Positions 13,755-14,431 of a DNA stretch of 14,431 bases are shown one piece after another. The translations under genes were made by a program, and so were the position numbers. The notes below the pieces were generated by a model. It had not been told where the DNA came from. It did no database searches and was given only the letters and a program-made list of their open reading frames with translations. Every line of letters starts with the position of its first letter. The first letter of the stretch is position 1. Origin of the DNA: Endomicrobium sp. (GTDB taxonomy: Bacteria > Elusimicrobiota > Endomicrobiia > Endomicrobiales > Endomicrobiaceae); NCBI GenBank assembly GCA_031264895.1, contig JAISDI010000190.1, positions 1 through 14,431 of the forward strand, written 5' to 3'.

Positions 13755-13824
13755 AGTCTAATTTTGTAAATAAAACGATAACAGAAATTTTGAGATATTT
13801 TACGTTTTGGTGAGAAAATAAAAA

Positions 13825-13856
13825 AGCAAGCTTCATAATAATACTGAAGCTTGGCT
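13825..13856 (-). terminator. Terminator of the PD-(D/E)XK nuclease gene
   Basis: Arms CAAGCTTCA (13827-13835) and TGAAGCTTG (13845-13853) with a nine-base loop; on the minus strand GCTTTTTTATTTT follows. It lies about 35 bp past the nuclease stop codon. Confidence 0.8.
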
Positions 13857-13891
13857 AAAACAAATATATTGCGGTTCTCTAAAAACTTTTA

Positions 13892-14314
13892 TTATTTATT
13901 TTTATCTAACGTTTTAAATTTGCATTTTACGTCTTTGCCGTTGAACGCTATTGCTAGCAGAATAACTTTTTTGTCCAAATACGCTTCATAATATTTTTTG
14001 TCATCTATTTGTTTCAATGCGCTTTCAAGCATTTCTTCAAGGGCTTTTTCCGTACTGAATTTTATTTCAGTTATGACCGCATAATCGTTTTGTTTTAAAA
14101 CGGCATCTATTCTGCCTCTGTTCGTGCTTATTTCACCTTGTATGTCAAAGCCCAGTGTTTTAAGCCATATCAAAAATATCGAATGATAATATTTTTCGCT
14201 TTCGCTTATCAGCTGGTATGGTATATGCGCAAGCAAAGTTTTCAAATTATCTTCCAGCGCTTTTGCGTCCGATTCTTGAAATTTAGTTGACAGTTCGTTA
14301 AATAATTCAGGCAT
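13892..14314 (-). CDS. Stand-alone PD-(D/E)XK nuclease domain (PDDEXK_9-like), probable truncated AAA-ATPase/nuclease
   Basis: This 140-residue protein corresponds to the C-terminal nuclease domain (PF08011-type) normally found behind an ~280-residue AAA-ATPase-like domain (PF09820-type). Active-site candidates are in order: Glu61 (in GEISTNRGRID), Asp70, Glu83-Ile-Lys85 in TEIKF, and Gln102 in ALKQID. YYHSIFLIWLKTLGF (42-56) is also characteristic. The ATP-binding half is absent: an in-frame TGA lies one codon before the ATG at 14314, and no ATPase motifs occur in the remaining 117 bp. No Shine-Dalgarno is evident. The catalytic residues are intact, so it may be a functional fragment or a recent remnant. 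Full-length relatives are abundant, often multicopy, accessory genes of unknown role. Confidence 0.7.
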   Translation of the reverse strand: MPELFNELSTKFQESDAKALEDNLKTLLAHIPYQLISESEKYYHSIFLIWLKTLGFDIQGEISTNRGRIDAVLKQNDYAVITEIKFSTEKALEEMLESALKQIDDKKYYEAYLDKKVILLAIAFNGKDVKCKFKTLDKNK

Positions 14315-14364
14315 GGATCAACCCACTGCGTATATTGAACATGAAATTTAGAACCGCGCATACG

Positions 14365-14431
14365 GCAAATCCCCCGTCCGGAGACATTGTCTCCGTCCAC
14401 CCCCTTTAAAAAGTGGGAATTACGGCGAACA
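14365..14431. repeat. Palindromic intergenic element, cut by the window edge
   Basis: It contains a perfect 17-bp palindrome, CGGAGACA-T-TGTCTCCG (14379-14395), and a second imperfect hairpin (14400-14417, CCCCCTTT with AAAGTGGG, one mismatch). C-rich and G-rich blocks flank them. The compact two-hairpin layout resembles REP or MITE-type repeats. It differs in sequence from the element at 61-157. It begins about 50 bp upstream of the truncated nuclease gene. Confidence 0.6.

Overview
The window looks like a low-GC, Gram-negative-type (diderm) bacterial chromosome. It encodes periplasmic and outer-membrane chaperones (a SurA-like protein and a lipoprotein parvulin), the MEP isoprenoid enzyme IspE, Mfd, and a SpoVG homologue outside an obvious endospore former. 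My best guess is a member of Elusimicrobiota (Endomicrobium-like). That is inference from the gene mix and base composition; there is no rRNA or other marker here to prove it.

Layout, left to right. (1) Positions 1-2156 are an AT-rich accessory segment. It holds a 97-bp palindromic element, an overlapping minus-strand gene pair (a DUF2130 coiled-coil/nuclease-like protein and a small winged-helix protein), and a roughly 25-45 bp repeat present on both sides of the pair. It ends just past the 3' side of a tRNA-Gln gene. (2) Positions 2157-9154 are one compact minus-strand operon, read right to left: promoter at 9126-9154, lipoprotein parvulin, surA-like, pdxA, rimI, a TPR/LolA-like protein, ispE, spoVG, tRNA-Gln(UUG), and a terminator at 2157-2184. 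Spacings are 29 bp or less, with several overlaps. The operon couples envelope protein folding and export with cofactor and isoprenoid synthesis and a tRNA. (3) mfd (9209-12286) has its own promoter and a possible terminator.

(4) Positions 12325-13370 carry two related small exported proteins. Each has a beta-rich 'GVWEY...FTRI' body interrupted by a 12-residue EF-hand-type calcium loop. Each ends in a hairpin terminator that runs into a near-identical promoter block. (5) Positions 13371-13891 have no conventional gene. They hold a pentanucleotide array (12.8 copies) that forms the body of a 25-codon micro-ORF with a good Shine-Dalgarno site, tandem stop codons and a strong hairpin terminator. 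This is the most unusual object in the window. (6) Positions 13892-14431 hold a stand-alone PD-(D/E)XK nuclease domain that looks like the detached C-terminus of an AAA-ATPase/nuclease protein, next to another palindromic repeat element at the right edge.

No CRISPR array, integrase, transposase or rRNA was seen.
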